DNA of 64,000 nucleotides, from contig NZ_LMRA01000012.1 of assembly GCF_001424705.1 (NCBI RefSeq), positions 345,977 to 409,976 of the forward strand. The letters are read 5' to 3'. Origin of the DNA: Methylobacterium sp. Leaf465. Its GTDB lineage: Bacteria; Pseudomonadota; Alphaproteobacteria; Rhizobiales; Beijerinckiaceae. A program made the position numbers and the translations under genes. The notes beneath the pieces are model-generated. The model was not told the DNA's origin, made no database searches, and saw only the letters and a list, made by a program, of their open reading frames with translations. Shown here in pieces: positions 46,363 through 57,783 of this stretch; the stretch's first letter is position 1; every line of letters starts with the position of its first letter.

Positions 46363-46446
46363 ATGCTCGACATCGCCTTCCTGGCCACAGGACTCGCCTT
46401 CTTCGGTCTCGCCGCCGGGTACGCCCTGCTGTGCGAACGCCTCTGA
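46363..46446 (+). CDS. 27-residue single-helix membrane peptide at the head of the kdp operon
   Basis: ATG CTC GAC opens a frame of 27 codons ending in TGA: MLDIAFLATGLAFFGLAAGY, then ALLCERL. The peptide is one hydrophobic helix with a charged end. It lies 25 bases before kdpF on the same strand. I recall short peptides of the same shape before kdpF in other alphaproteobacterial and actinobacterial kdp operons, usually unannotated; this was not searched. It could be a second small subunit or stabiliser of the KdpFABC complex. Confidence 0.6.
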   Translation: MLDIAFLATGLAFFGLAAGYALLCERL

Positions 46447-46471
46447 GCGCGCTGACGGGAGCATCCCCCTC

Positions 46472-46561
46472 ATGACCCTCGACCTCACCCTCGGCGCCCT
46501 CGTGACCCTGGGGCTGCTCGGCTACCTCACCTACGCCCTCGTGCGCCCCGAGCGGTTCTGA
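46472..46561 (+). CDS. kdpF: KdpF, small subunit of the potassium-transporting ATPase
   Basis: The 29-residue peptide [20 protein letters not shown], then YALVRPERF, is a single helix ending in the typical KdpF tail (AL-RPE-F). KdpF stabilises the KdpABC complex in the membrane. It precedes kdpA by 35 bases. Confidence 0.92.
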   Translation: MTLDLTLGALVTLGLLGYLTYALVRPERF

Positions 46562-46596
46562 CGCGCCCTCCGGACGAATTCCCAAGGACCACCTCC

Positions 46597-48312
46597 ATGA
46601 CCATCAACGGCTGGATTCAGGTCGCGCTGTTCTGCGCGATCGTGCTGGCGCTCGTCAGGCCGCTCGGCGGGTACATGACCCGCGTGTTCCAAGGCGAGCG
46701 TACCCTTCTCTCGCCCGTTCTCCGGCCCGTCGAGACCGGACTCTATCGCCTGGCCGGCATCGACGCACGGGGCGAGCAGAGCTGGCTCAGCTACGGGCTC
46801 GCCATGCTGACGTTCCACGCCCTCGGCTTCGCCATGCTCTACGGGCTCCTGCGCCTGCAGGACGTCCTGCCTCTGAACCCGGCCGGACAAGGGGCCGTGG
46901 CGCCGGATCTCGCCTTCAACACCGCGGCGAGCTTCGTGACGAATACCAACTGGCAGAACTACGGCGGCGAGAGCACCCTCTCCTACCTGTCGCAGATGCT
47001 CGGGCTGACCCACCAGAACTTCCTCTCGGCCGCCACCGGCATTGCCCTCGCGGTCGCTCTCGTTCGGGGCTTCGCGCGAGCTTCGGCCCGGACGGTTGGC
47101 TCGTTCTGGGTCGATCTGACCCGCTGCACCCTCTACGTGCTGCTGCCGATCTGCGTGATCTACTCCCTGTTCCTGGTCTCACAGGGCATCCCCCAGACCC
47201 TGGGCGCCTCCATTGAGGCCACGACGCTCGAAGGCGCCACCCAGACGATCGCAATCGGGCCCGTGGCGAGCCAAGTCGCGATCAAGATGCTCGGCACCAA
47301 CGGCGGGGGGTTCTTCAACGCCAACGCGGCTCATCCCTTCGAGAACCCGACCGCGCTGTCCAACTTCATCCAGATCGTCTCGATCTTCGTCCTCGGCGCG
47401 GCAATGACCAACGTCTTCGGCCGCATGGTCGGCGACGAGCGGCAGGGTTGGGCGATTCTCGGCGCCATGGGCGTGCTGTTTCTCGCCGGCGTCCTCGTCA
47501 CGTACGCCAGCGAGGCCGCGGGCAGCTCCGTGCTGAATGGGCTCGGGCTCGCGGGCGGCAACATGGAGGGCAAGGAGCTGCGCTTCGGCATCGTCGCCTC
47601 GGCACTGTTCGCGGTGGTGACCACCGCCGCCTCCTGCGGCGCGGTCAACGCGATGCACGACAGCTTCACCGCCCTCGGCGGCCTGATCCCGATGATCAAC
47701 ATGCAGCTCGGCGAGATCATCGTCGGCGGCGTCGGCGCCGGCCTCTACGGCATGCTTGTCTTCGTCATCGTGGCGATCTTCGTCGCCGGGCTCATGGTCG
47801 GCCGGACCCCCGAGTATCTCGGCAAGAAGATCGAGGCGCGGGAGGTGAAGATGGCCATGCTCGCCATCCTGTGCCTGCCTCTGATGATGCTGGGATTCAC
47901 CGGCCTCGCCACCGTGGTGGCCGCCGGCCTCGCCGGCCCCGCCAATGCCGGGCCGCACGGATTCTCGGAGATCCTCTACGCCTTCACGTCCGCCGCGGCC
48001 AACAACGGCTCGGCCTTCGGCGGCCTCAGCGGCAACACGCCGTTCTACAACACGACGCTGGCGATCGGCATGCTGGTGGGGCGGTTCTTCGTGATCATCC
48101 CCGCCCTCGCCATCGCAGGCGCCCTCGCCGCCAAGAAGACCGTGCCGGCTTCCGCCGGAACCCTGCCGACCCATGGGGGGCTTTTCATCGGCATGCTGGT
48201 CGGCGTGATCCTGATCGTCGGCGGCCTGACGTTCTTCCCGTCCCTGGCTCTCGGCCCGATCGTCGAGCACCTGGCGGGCACCGCAGGCCTGACCTTCGCG
48301 ACGGGCGGCTGA
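46597..48312 (+). CDS. kdpA: Potassium-transporting ATPase subunit KdpA
   Basis: The 571-residue KdpA is the channel-like subunit that binds potassium. Selectivity-filter and pore regions are well preserved: [57 protein letters not shown] and [16 protein letters not shown]. About ten helices are expected. Length is normal and no residue of the four filter loops looks changed. Confidence 0.97.
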   Translation: MTINGWIQVALFCAIVLALVRPLGGYMTRVFQGERTLLSPVLRPVETGLYRLAGIDARGEQSWLSYGLAMLTFHALGFAMLYGLLRLQDVLPLNPAGQGAVAPDLAFNTAASFVTNTNWQNYGGESTLSYLSQMLGLTHQNFLSAATGIALAVALVRGFARASARTVGSFWVDLTRCTLYVLLPICVIYSLFLVSQGIPQTLGASIEATTLEGATQTIAIGPVASQVAIKMLGTNGGGFFNANAAHPFENPTALSNFIQIVSIFVLGAAMTNVFGRMVGDERQGWAILGAMGVLFLAGVLVTYASEAAGSSVLNGLGLAGGNMEGKELRFGIVASALFAVVTTAASCGAVNAMHDSFTALGGLIPMINMQLGEIIVGGVGAGLYGMLVFVIVAIFVAGLMVGRTPEYLGKKIEAREVKMAMLAILCLPLMMLGFTGLATVVAAGLAGPANAGPHGFSEILYAFTSAAANNGSAFGGLSGNTPFYNTTLAIGMLVGRFFVIIPALAIAGALAAKKTVPASAGTLPTHGGLFIGMLVGVILIVGGLTFFPSLALGPIVEHLAGTAGLTFATGG

Positions 48313-48315
48313 GCG

Positions 48316-48519
48316 GTGCGCCCCGCCCTTCCACCGCGCCGGGTCCGGCGCCACCACCTTCACGGGCTCCGATCCGGTACCCGCCAGCCTCACCCAATTC
48401 CCGGGGCCCGGCCGCCCCGGCTCTCGGACCTGATCCTGGCGGTGCTCGGTGTCACCCTCCTGGGCGCCCTCGCCCTGGTGCTCGCCGCCGAGTTCACGCG
48501 CCGCGCCCTCGCACCCTGA
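48316..48519 (+). CDS. Possible small membrane protein between kdpA and kdpB
   Basis: Three bases after kdpA a GTG opens a 67-codon frame. The first half is Arg/Pro-rich and may not be translated. The second half ([20 protein letters not shown], then [12 protein letters not shown]) is a clear transmembrane helix with a basic tail, closely resembling the size and polarity of KdpF. No ribosome site is obvious for an internal start. The 269-base kdpA-kdpB gap is unusually long for this operon, which argues that something is encoded there. Confidence 0.4.
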   Translation: MRPALPPRRVRRHHLHGLRSGTRQPHPIPGARPPRLSDLILAVLGVTLLGALALVLAAEFTRRALAP

Positions 48520-48581
48520 CCAGCCACGGACCCGGCGCGTCGCGCCCGGCCGTCCCGCGCCCCTTCGTGGACCCCCCCATC

Positions 48582-50672
<2,091 letters not shown>

Positions 50673-50704
50673 CCCCCCTTCCTGTCCGAACCAGAGTTGT
50701 CTCC

Positions 50705-51310
50705 ATGCTCGCCTCCCTGCGTCCCGCTCTCGCCCTCTTCGTCGTACTGACGGCGATCACCGGCCTCGCCTATCCCCTGGCCATGACCGGCCTCGCCACG
50801 GCAATCTTCCCCGCCAAGGCCGCCGGCAGCCTCATCCGTCGCGACGGCACGATCATCGGCTCCAGTCTGATCGGCCAATCCTTCACCAGCCCGCGCTACT
50901 TCCACGGGCGCCCCTCGGCGACGGTGGCCACCGATCCGGCCGATGCAGCCAAGACCGTGCCGTCGCCCTACAACGCCTCCAACTCGGCCGGCTCCAACCT
51001 TGGACCGACCAGCGCCGCCCTGGCCGAGCGCGTGAAGGGCGACCTCGACGCCCTGAGGGCCGAGAACCCCGGCGCGACGGTGCCGGTGGATCTCGTCACC
51101 GCCAGCGGTTCCGGGCTCGATCCCGACCTGTCCCCCGAGGCTGCCCTGTTCCAGGTGGCACGCGTGGCCCGTGCGCGAGGCGTCAGCGAGGACCGGGTGC
51201 GCGACCTCGTCGCCGCGCAGGTCGAAGGCCGGACCTTCGGGGTCCTCGGCGAGCCGCGCGTGAATGTCCTGGCGCTGAACCTCGCTTTGGACGCGCGCCT
51301 CCGGCAATAA
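50705..51310 (+). CDS. kdpC: Potassium-transporting ATPase subunit KdpC
   Basis: The 201-residue protein has one N-terminal helix ([20 protein letters not shown]) and a periplasmic domain with [56 protein letters not shown] and [15 protein letters not shown]. These are the conserved blocks of KdpC, which completes the pump. It starts 32 bases after kdpB. Confidence 0.96.
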   Translation: MLASLRPALALFVVLTAITGLAYPLAMTGLATAIFPAKAAGSLIRRDGTIIGSSLIGQSFTSPRYFHGRPSATVATDPADAAKTVPSPYNASNSAGSNLGPTSAALAERVKGDLDALRAENPGATVPVDLVTASGSGLDPDLSPEAALFQVARVARARGVSEDRVRDLVAAQVEGRTFGVLGEPRVNVLALNLALDARLRQ

Positions 51311-51346
51311 TCCGCGCCGGAGGACACGTGGGATGAGGGACTTTCC

Positions 51347-54082
51347 ATGAGTGAGGATGTCCGCGAGCGCCAGCGTCCCTCGCCCGAGGCCTTGCTCGAC
51401 CGCGCGCGCCGGGACGAGACGGGACGGGGCCGCCTCAAGGTCTTCCTCGGCGCAGCTCCCGGGGTCGGCAAAACCTACGAGATGCTCACGATCGGCCGGG
51501 CTCGCCTCAAGGCCGGGACCGACGTGGTAATCGGCGTCGTGGAGACCCACGGCCGCAGCGAGACTGAGGCCCTGATCGAGGGCTTCGAGGTCGTTCCGCG
51601 CCGGCGGGTCCCCTACCATGACAGCGTCATCGAGGAGATGGACCTCGACGCCCTGCTGGCGCGGCGGCCGGCCCTGGCGCTAGTCGACGAACTCGCCCAC
51701 ACCAATGCGCCGGGCTCGCGCCATCCCAAGCGCTACCAGGATGTCGAGGAGTTGCTCGCCGCCGGCATCGACGTGCACACGACCCTCAACATTCAGCACG
51801 TCGAGAGTCTGAACGATGTCGTCGCGCAGATCACGCGCATCCGGGTGCGCGAGACGGTGCCGGACGGCATCCTCGACCGGGCGGACGACATCGAGGTGGT
51901 CGACCTCAATCCCGACGACTTGATCGAGCGCCTGAAGGCCGGCAAGGTCTACGTGCCTGCCAATGCGGAGCGTGCCCTACGCCACTACTTTTCCCGCGGC
52001 AACCTGACCGCTCTGCGCGAACTCGCCCTGCGGCGGACCGCCGATCGGGTCGACGACGAACTCCTCAGCCACATGCAGGCTCATGCCATCGCGGGACCCT
52101 GGAGTGCCGGGGAGCGGGTCATGGTCTGCGTGAGCGAGGATCCGCGCTCAGCCGGCCTCGTCCGTTACACCAAGCGTCTGGCCGATCGCTTGCACGCGCC
52201 GTGGACTGCCGTCACGGTGGAGGGCGCGCGGAGCCTCGGCCTCAGCGAAGCGGACCGCGATCGGGTCGCCGACGCCCTGCGCCTCGCCGATCGGCTGGGC
52301 GGCGACGCCGTGACCCTGCCGGGGAGCCGGCGCGTCGCCGACGACCTCCTGGCCTATGCCCGGGGCGCCAACGTCAATCACATCGTCGTCGGCAAGGCGA
52401 CGCGGTCCTGGCTGTTCGAACTCTTCAACGGCTCGGTGGTCCACGATCTCGTGCGCCGCAGCGGCGCCATCAGCATCCACGTCGTGCCCGGTGAGACGTT
52501 GCCAGCGTCCGTCTCCCCCAAGAGGGTGGCGACGGCCCCGGTCCGACCCGCCGTCGACGGCGCCGGCTACGGTTTCGCCGCCCTGGCCATCCTCGCCGGC
52601 CTCGGCCTTGCCCTCGGGCTGCAGCCCTACCTCGGGGTCGAGAACGCAGACCTGTTCCTGCTCACCGCGGTGGTGGCGGTCGCGGCGCGCTTCGGCCTGG
52701 GGCCGGCGCTGTCCGCCGTGGTCGCCGCGTCGCTGGCCTACAACTTCTTCTTCCTGCCGCCGGTCTACACGCTGACCATCGCCGACCCGACCAACGTGGC
52801 CGCGTTCCTGCTGTTCACCCTGGTTGCCGTGCTGGTCTCGAACCTCGCCGCCCGGGCTCGGGCGGTGGCGGTGGTCAGCCAGCGCCGGGCGCGGGCGACG
52901 GAGCGTCTCTACGGCTTCAGCCGCAAGCTTTCCGCCTGCGGAACCCTCGACGACGTTCTCTGGGCGACCTCCGCGCAGATCGCCGCGATGCTGCACGTAC
53001 GGGTCGTGCTGCTGCTGCCCGAGGGCGATACGGTGACGGTCCGGGCCGGGTATCCCCCCGAGGACCGCCTCGACGCGGCGGATCTGGCCGCGGCGCAGTG
53101 GGCTTTCGCGAACGATCGGCCGGCGGGACGCGGGGCCGATACGCTTCCGGGTGCCCGTCGTATTTTCATACCGACGCGAACAGGTCGCGGCCCCATCGGG
53201 GTGATCGGTCTCGACGCGGACGGTAGCGGACCGATCCTCACGCCCGAGGATCGACGGCTGTTCGATGCCCTCGCCGACATGGGCGCCCTCGCCATCGAAC
53301 GGGTTCGCCTCGTGGAGGATCTGGCGCGGGCGGAACGCGATGCCGAGACCGACCGGTTGCGCCAGGCCCTGCTGACTTCGATCTCCCATGACCTGCGGAC
53401 ACCCCTGTCCTCGGTTCTCGGGGCCGCCACGACCCTGCGCGACCTCGACGCCGATCTCGGCCGGGAGGCGAAGGGCGACCTTCTGGCGACGATCATCGCC
53501 GAATCCGAGCGGCTGAACCGCTTCATCGTCAATCTCCTCGACATGACCCGGCTCGAGGCCGGCGCGGTCGCGGCGAACCTGACCGCACAGGACGTGGCGG
53601 AGATCGTCGACACCGCCCTGCGCCGCCTGGGCGCGATCCTGGCCGAGCACCGGGTCGTCCTGGACCTCGCACCGGATCTCCCGGCCCTTCGCCTCGACCC
53701 GGTCCTGTTCGAACAGGTCTTGGTCAACCTCCTCGACAACGCTGCGAAGTACGCCCCGGACGGCTCGACCGTCACGGTGACGGCGCAGATCGTCTCCGGC
53801 CCGTCCGGCGGGCCGTCTCAGGTCCGCCTTCAGGTCATCGACGCGGGCGACGGCCTGCCGGAGGCGGAGCGGGAGCGGGTGTTCGACAAGTTCTATCGCG
53901 CTCGGAAGGGCGACAGCGTGCGGGCCGGGACCGGACTCGGCCTCGCCATCGCCCGTGGCTTCGTGGAGGCGATGGGCGGGACGCTCACGGCGGGCAACCG
54001 GCAAGACCGCAGCGGTGCCGTCTTCACCCTCCTCTTCCCGGTGCCCGCCACGAGCGCCACCGCCTCGGACCTCGCCGCATGA
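51347..54082 (+). CDS. kdpD: Osmosensitive potassium sensor histidine kinase KdpD
   Basis: The 911-residue KdpD has its N-terminal KdpD domain with Walker A FLGAAPGVGKTYEML and ALVDELAHTNAPGSRHPKRY, a USP-like domain (from about residue 250), and four clustered helices (ALAILAGLGLALGLQPYLGV ... AAFLLFTLVAVLVSNLAARA). A GAF-like domain and a kinase core follow, with His681 in TSISHDLRTPLSSVLG, ENLLDN-type NLLDNAAKYAP and GTGLGLAIARGF. It senses low potassium or osmotic stress and phosphorylates KdpE. Its stop overlaps kdpE (ATGA). Confidence 0.97.
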   Translation: MSEDVRERQRPSPEALLDRARRDETGRGRLKVFLGAAPGVGKTYEMLTIGRARLKAGTDVVIGVVETHGRSETEALIEGFEVVPRRRVPYHDSVIEEMDLDALLARRPALALVDELAHTNAPGSRHPKRYQDVEELLAAGIDVHTTLNIQHVESLNDVVAQITRIRVRETVPDGILDRADDIEVVDLNPDDLIERLKAGKVYVPANAERALRHYFSRGNLTALRELALRRTADRVDDELLSHMQAHAIAGPWSAGERVMVCVSEDPRSAGLVRYTKRLADRLHAPWTAVTVEGARSLGLSEADRDRVADALRLADRLGGDAVTLPGSRRVADDLLAYARGANVNHIVVGKATRSWLFELFNGSVVHDLVRRSGAISIHVVPGETLPASVSPKRVATAPVRPAVDGAGYGFAALAILAGLGLALGLQPYLGVENADLFLLTAVVAVAARFGLGPALSAVVAASLAYNFFFLPPVYTLTIADPTNVAAFLLFTLVAVLVSNLAARARAVAVVSQRRARATERLYGFSRKLSACGTLDDVLWATSAQIAAMLHVRVVLLLPEGDTVTVRAGYPPEDRLDAADLAAAQWAFANDRPAGRGADTLPGARRIFIPTRTGRGPIGVIGLDADGSGPILTPEDRRLFDALADMGALAIERVRLVEDLARAERDAETDRLRQALLTSISHDLRTPLSSVLGAATTLRDLDADLGREAKGDLLATIIAESERLNRFIVNLLDMTRLEAGAVAANLTAQDVAEIVDTALRRLGAILAEHRVVLDLAPDLPALRLDPVLFEQVLVNLLDNAAKYAPDGSTVTVTAQIVSGPSGGPSQVRLQVIDAGDGLPEAERERVFDKFYRARKGDSVRAGTGLGLAIARGFVEAMGGTLTAGNRQDRSGAVFTLLFPVPATSATASDLAA

Positions 54083-54780
54083 GCCCCGCCGTTCTCGTGG
54101 TCGATGACGAGCCGCCCATCCGCAAACTCCTGCGAATGGGGCTGGCAACGCAGGGCTACACGATCTTCGAGGCGCCGAACGCGCGCGTCGCTCTTGAGAT
54201 CCTGGCCCGCGAGACGATCGACCTGATCATTCTGGACCTCGGCCTGCCGGATATGCGCGGGCACGATCTTCTTCGTCGCATCCGCGAGGATCATCGCGAC
54301 CTCCCGGTGGTGGTCCTGTCGAGCCGCGACGACGAGCCGGGCAAGGTCGAGGCCCTCGACCTCGGCGCGGACGACTACGTCACCAAGCCCTTCGGCATGG
54401 GTGAACTCCTGGCACGCCTGCGGGCGGCCCTGCGTCATCAGCTGGCGGTGCAGGGCGAGCGCGCCCTGTTCGAGATCGACGGCCTCAGCGTGGACCTCGT
54501 GCGCCGCATCGTCCGCGTCCGCGGCGCGGAGGTGAAGCTGACGCCGCGGGAATACGATTTCCTGCGGGTCCTGGTGCAGCATGCCGGAAAGGCCCTGACC
54601 CACGCCCAGCTGATGAACGCGGTCTCGACCTCGTCCGACCCGCAATATCTCCGGGTCTACATGCGCCAACTCCGTCAGAAGCTCGAGGCCGATCCCGAGC
54701 GCCCTCGGATCCTCCTCACCGAGACCGGCGTCGGCTACCGCCTGCGCGCGCCCGACGATGGGGGCGGACCAATCCGATGA
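54079..54780 (+). CDS. kdpE: KDP operon response regulator KdpE
   Basis: The 233-residue OmpR-type regulator has a receiver domain (VVDDEPPIRKLL, Asp53 in LIILDLGLPDMRG, VTKPFGMGELLAR) and a winged-helix domain (VKLTPREYDFLRVLVQHAGK, GVGYRL). It activates the kdp promoter when phosphorylated by KdpD. It overlaps both kdpD and the next gene by four bases, so all three are translationally coupled. Confidence 0.96.
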   Translation: MSPAVLVVDDEPPIRKLLRMGLATQGYTIFEAPNARVALEILARETIDLIILDLGLPDMRGHDLLRRIREDHRDLPVVVLSSRDDEPGKVEALDLGADDYVTKPFGMGELLARLRAALRHQLAVQGERALFEIDGLSVDLVRRIVRVRGAEVKLTPREYDFLRVLVQHAGKALTHAQLMNAVSTSSDPQYLRVYMRQLRQKLEADPERPRILLTETGVGYRLRAPDDGGGPIR

Positions 54781-55241
54781 CCGTCGACGATCTCTTGCCC
54801 GCGGACCGCGTCATCTGCGGTCTGCGAACGGCCGAGAAGACGGCGCTCCTCGACGACCTGGCGCGCCGGGCGGCGCTCGCCCTCGGGCGCGAGGCGGCGC
54901 CGATCCGCGCGGCCCTGGCGGCGCGCGAGAGCCTCGGCTCCACCGGGATCGGCGACGGCATCGCCCTGCCGCATGCGCGCCTCGACGGCCTGGACCGACC
55001 CTTCGGGCTCCTGGCCCGCCTGCGCGATCCCCTCGACTTCGAGGCCATTGATGGGTGTCCCGTGGACCTCGTCGCGCTCCTGCTCTTGCCGGCGGACCCC
55101 CGGGACGTCTCGGTGACTGCGCTGGCCTGCATCGCCCGGCGGCTGCGCGATCCGGACGTCGCGGTGGCCCTGCGCACCGCCCGTGACGTGCCGGGATTGC
55201 ACGCTGCCCTGCGCCGGAATGGGCTCGGGGCCGGCGGTTGA
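54777..55241 (+). CDS. PTS EIIA(Ntr)-like (PtsN) protein coupled to kdpE
   Basis: The 154-residue product is a PTS IIA fructose/nitrogen-type domain. Phospho-acceptor His66 lies in GSTGIGDGIALPHARLDG (family: STGIGNGIAIPH), and the fold continues with PFGLLARLRDPLDFEAIDGC, VDLVALLLLPAD and a terminal helix. The start overlaps the kdpE stop (ATGA). In E. coli, unphosphorylated EIIA(Ntr) binds KdpD and raises its kinase activity; here a homologue is built into the kdp operon itself. It may act as a local modulator of KdpD, or report the state of the nitrogen PTS. The usual ptsN near rpoN is not in this window. Confidence 0.88.
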   Translation: MTVDDLLPADRVICGLRTAEKTALLDDLARRAALALGREAAPIRAALAARESLGSTGIGDGIALPHARLDGLDRPFGLLARLRDPLDFEAIDGCPVDLVALLLLPADPRDVSVTALACIARRLRDPDVAVALRTARDVPGLHAALRRNGLGAGG

Positions 55242-55268
55242 GAGCCGGTCCGAACGCCGTTCGCTCCC

Positions 55269-55499
55269 TCAGATCCGAAGTTCGACGCGCTCCGCCGCGA
55301 TCCTGACGGCATCCGGTCGATGCGCCGTCGCCTCCACCGCGTAGTGCAGCGCGGCCTGGCAGGTGCGGAACAGGCCGCCGGCCCGGCCATGGACTTCGAT
55401 GGCCACCCAGCACCCCCGCCCGTCTTGGCCGATGACGAAGCGTGGCGTGTCGGGGCCCGAGATCGGGCTGACGGGCGTGACCGGACGTGGACGGGACAT
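55269..55499 (-). CDS. Hypothetical protein
   Basis: From ATG 55499 this gives 76 residues; an upstream start at 55592 would give 107. The core reads DTPRFVIGQDGRGCWVAIEV, then HGRAGGLFRTCQAALHYAVE, then AVRIAAERVELRI. The alternating pattern suggests a small alpha/beta protein. I recall similar short proteins from methylobacteria but know no function. It converges on the end of the kdp operon. Confidence 0.6.
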   Translation of the reverse strand: MSRPRPVTPVSPISGPDTPRFVIGQDGRGCWVAIEVHGRAGGLFRTCQAALHYAVEATAHRPDAVRIAAERVELRI

Positions 55500-56066
55500 G
55501 GATGGCTCGTGGGTTCGCACGATCCCGGTGTCGGATCGCAGGAGGAATTTGCGTCGCGGCGCGTGAGGGTTCGAGCGGCAACGAGGCGTCATTTCATAAG
55601 GGTCGCATCAGGATCCCCTGGCCCCCTCGCAGCCGCGCCGGCCCCGGATGGCCGATGTGGATTGCGGGGCTGGCCGGCTCGCGCACGATGCGGCGACGCG
55701 ACAGCACCTCGGATGTGCCGCTGGTCCCGAGACGACAGGACCCCTTCGCCTGAAGCGCCTCATGCTCCCGAACCGTCCTAAGGAAATCCGGTCTCTGAGT
55801 CGGGGGGCTCGCCATGCAACGATCGGCCTCGCTCGCCTGCGACGGGGGCAAGCCTGACCGGCCCGGTCTCGGGCGGCTTCTGTTGCCGTGGCTTTCTGCG
55901 GCGGAGGGGCCGATCCTCGGGATCTCCCGGGTCGACGCCGACTCCTGTTGGGCCGGGTCTACCTTCTCGACGACCGTCTGAGATTGCGCTGCTTGGCGCG
56001 CGGACCTTGACCCCGGCGTACCGGCGCGGGAAGGCAGCCCACGGACCGGAATGAAGGAATGCCGCG
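55500..56066. other. Intergenic, no recognisable gene
   Basis: In 567 bases, several long open frames exist on both strands, but they have the Arg/Pro/Ser-rich look of out-of-frame GC-rich DNA. None has a family resemblance or a ribosome site. Between 55580 and 55620 the sequence is locally less GC-rich (TCATTTCATAAGGG) and may be promoter DNA for the small minus-strand gene. Confidence 0.45.
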
Positions 56067-56267
56067 ATGGCCACGCCCCGCGACCTGAAGGTGCAGATGG
56101 CGGGCGAGACCCGCGCCCGCGAACGGGCTCAGGCCCTGGCCGCGACCCAGGCGGCGCGCGCTCAGCGTGCCGAGACCGCGGCGCGCGCCACCGAGGCCGA
56201 GCGCGATGCGTGGAAGGCGCGGGCGCTGGCCGCGGAGGCGGAACTGGAGCGGCTGCAGCGAGGCTGA
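56067..56267 (+). CDS. Small coiled-coil protein, hypothetical
   Basis: ATG 56067 is preceded by GAAGGAATG. The 66 residues are nearly all helix-formers with heptad spacing (GETRARERAQALAATQAARA, ETAARATEAERDAWKARALA, EAELERLQRG). It should form a coiled coil. No family is recognised and the composition (Ala, Arg, Glu) could be partly fortuitous, but start, ribosome site and amphipathic pattern support a real gene. Confidence 0.55.
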   Translation: MATPRDLKVQMAGETRARERAQALAATQAARAQRAETAARATEAERDAWKARALAAEAELERLQRG

Positions 56268-56448
56268 GCGTGGCCACATCTCCGCGTCGATGCGGGTCAG
56301 CGGTTTGCGAACGTGGCGCTCCTCGATGCTAGCATGTCGCGGCGGCGGCACCCACAGATGTCGCAGGTTGCGCCGGAACATGAGCCGCGATGGAGATCTT
56401 CTCGTAACGACGGCGAACGCCTTCGCTACCGATTAGGAGACGAGAAAC

Positions 56449-56958
56449 GTGGCTATCGAGACGCGCGAAATCTATGTCACGGCTCTGAAGAACACGCATG
56501 CACTCGAGATGCAGGCGCTTCAGATCATGGAGCGGCAGGTCGAGCGCTTGCAGCGCTACCCCGAGATGGAGGCGGCCCTGCGCCGTCATATCGAGGAGAC
56601 GCACGGTCAGCGGACCCGCCTGGAGGAAGCCCTGCACAGCCTTTCCGAAAGTCCCTCGAGCCTCAAGGAGGGTGTGCTCGGCTTCGTCGGAAACATGATG
56701 GCGCTCGGGCATATGCCCGCCCAGGACGAGATCCTGAAGAACGCTTTCGCGAACCATGCCTTCGAGAACTTCGAGATCGCGGCCTACGAGTCGCTCCTCG
56801 CCATTGCGGAGGCCGCCGGAGAGCAGACGGCGCTCACGGGATTCCAGCAATCCCTGCGGGAAGAAGAGGCGATGGCGCGCAAGGTTCGCGACCTCGTACG
56901 CCCGACCACCCTGCGCTACATCGAACTGACCCTGGCCGGGGACAAGGCGGACCGCTGA
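56449..56958 (+). CDS. DUF892 ferritin-like protein (YciE/YciF type)
   Basis: The start is GTG 56449 with GGAGACGAG upstream. The 169-residue protein is an all-helical bundle. Conserved stretches are EIYVTALKNTHALEMQALQI, LRRHIEETHGQRTRLEEALH, NHAFENFEIAAYESLLAIAE and GFQQSLREEEAMARKVRDLV. The Glu and His residues in these helices are the expected di-iron ligands of the family. YciF-type proteins accompany stress responses; their chemistry is unknown. Confidence 0.88.
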   Translation: MAIETREIYVTALKNTHALEMQALQIMERQVERLQRYPEMEAALRRHIEETHGQRTRLEEALHSLSESPSSLKEGVLGFVGNMMALGHMPAQDEILKNAFANHAFENFEIAAYESLLAIAEAAGEQTALTGFQQSLREEEAMARKVRDLVRPTTLRYIELTLAGDKADR

Positions 56959-57319
56959 TCTCGCAAATTACCCGGCCCAGTCGGTTGCCCTGCACGTTCG
57001 CTCGTCTGTGCGTGCAGGGTGCGTTCGCGTGACAGACGCCGCGTCTTCCTGACGACGAATCGCTCGCTCAAGGGCCTTTCGTGAGGCCTTGAGGAGCACG
57101 AGACGAGATCCCCGCGATCAGCGGATCGTTATGCGGTAACCAGATACCTCATGCTCGAAAGGCTTGAAAGATTGCACCTTTCGGCGTTTCACTGGCGTGG
57201 AAGAGAGCCTGTCCGTCTTGACGAAACGCAGTTGGGGGCCTAATGCAGCCGCCAACGCCGTCGCGTCCCGCACGCGACGGCGCATCGTTTTGTCCAGACA
57301 CCATACGGAACGCCACGGG
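56959..57319. promoter_or_regulatory. Intergenic region with two hairpins upstream of rplM
   Basis: A hairpin with arms CCCTGCACG (56988-56996) and CGTGCAGGG (57011-57019) follows the DUF892 gene and may be its terminator. A second imperfect hairpin (CTCAAGGGCCT... AGGCCTTGAG) lies at 57067-57093. The last ~200 bases should contain the ribosomal operon promoter and leader; an L13-type autoregulatory structure was not recognised. Confidence 0.45.
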
Positions 57320-57781
57320 ATGAAGACCTTTTCTCTGAAGCCCGCCGACGTCGACAAGAAGTGGATCATCGTCGATGCAGAGGGCCTGGTCGTCGGCCGG
57401 CTCGCCTCCATCGTCGCCATGCGCCTGCGCGGCAAACATAAGCCCGCGTACACGCCCCACGTCGATTGCGGCGACAACGTCATCGTCATCAACGCCGAGA
57501 AGGTGAAGTTCACCGGCCGCAAGCGCGAGCAGAAGGTGTACTACCACCACACCGGCTACCCGGGCGGCATCAAGGAGCGCACGGCCAAGTTCATCCTCGA
57601 CGGTCGCTTCCCCGAGCGCGTCGTGGAGAAGGCCGTCGAGCGCATGCTCCCGCGCGGCCCGCTCTTCCGTCAGATCATGGGCAACCTCCGGGTCTACAAG
57701 GGCTCCGAGCATCCCCACACCGCCCAGCAGCCGCAGGCGCTCGACGTCGGCAGCCTCAACCGCAAGAACGTGAGCGCTTGA
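57320..57781 (+). CDS. rplM: 50S ribosomal protein L13
   Basis: The 153-residue L13 starts [20 protein letters not shown] and carries the signature [73 protein letters not shown] and [14 protein letters not shown] [16 protein letters not shown]. It is the first gene of the rplM-rpsI operon; the S9 gene starts two bases after its stop. Confidence 0.98.
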   Translation: MKTFSLKPADVDKKWIIVDAEGLVVGRLASIVAMRLRGKHKPAYTPHVDCGDNVIVINAEKVKFTGRKREQKVYYHHTGYPGGIKERTAKFILDGRFPERVVEKAVERMLPRGPLFRQIMGNLRVYKGSEHPHTAQQPQALDVGSLNRKNVSA

Positions 57782-57783
57782 TC

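Noticed and set aside
47448..48581. Very long upstream extension of the kdpB frame through kdpA
   Set aside because: The frame stays open across kdpA only because of high GC content; the translation is Arg/Pro/His-rich without family similarity, and KdpB similarity begins at ATG 48582.
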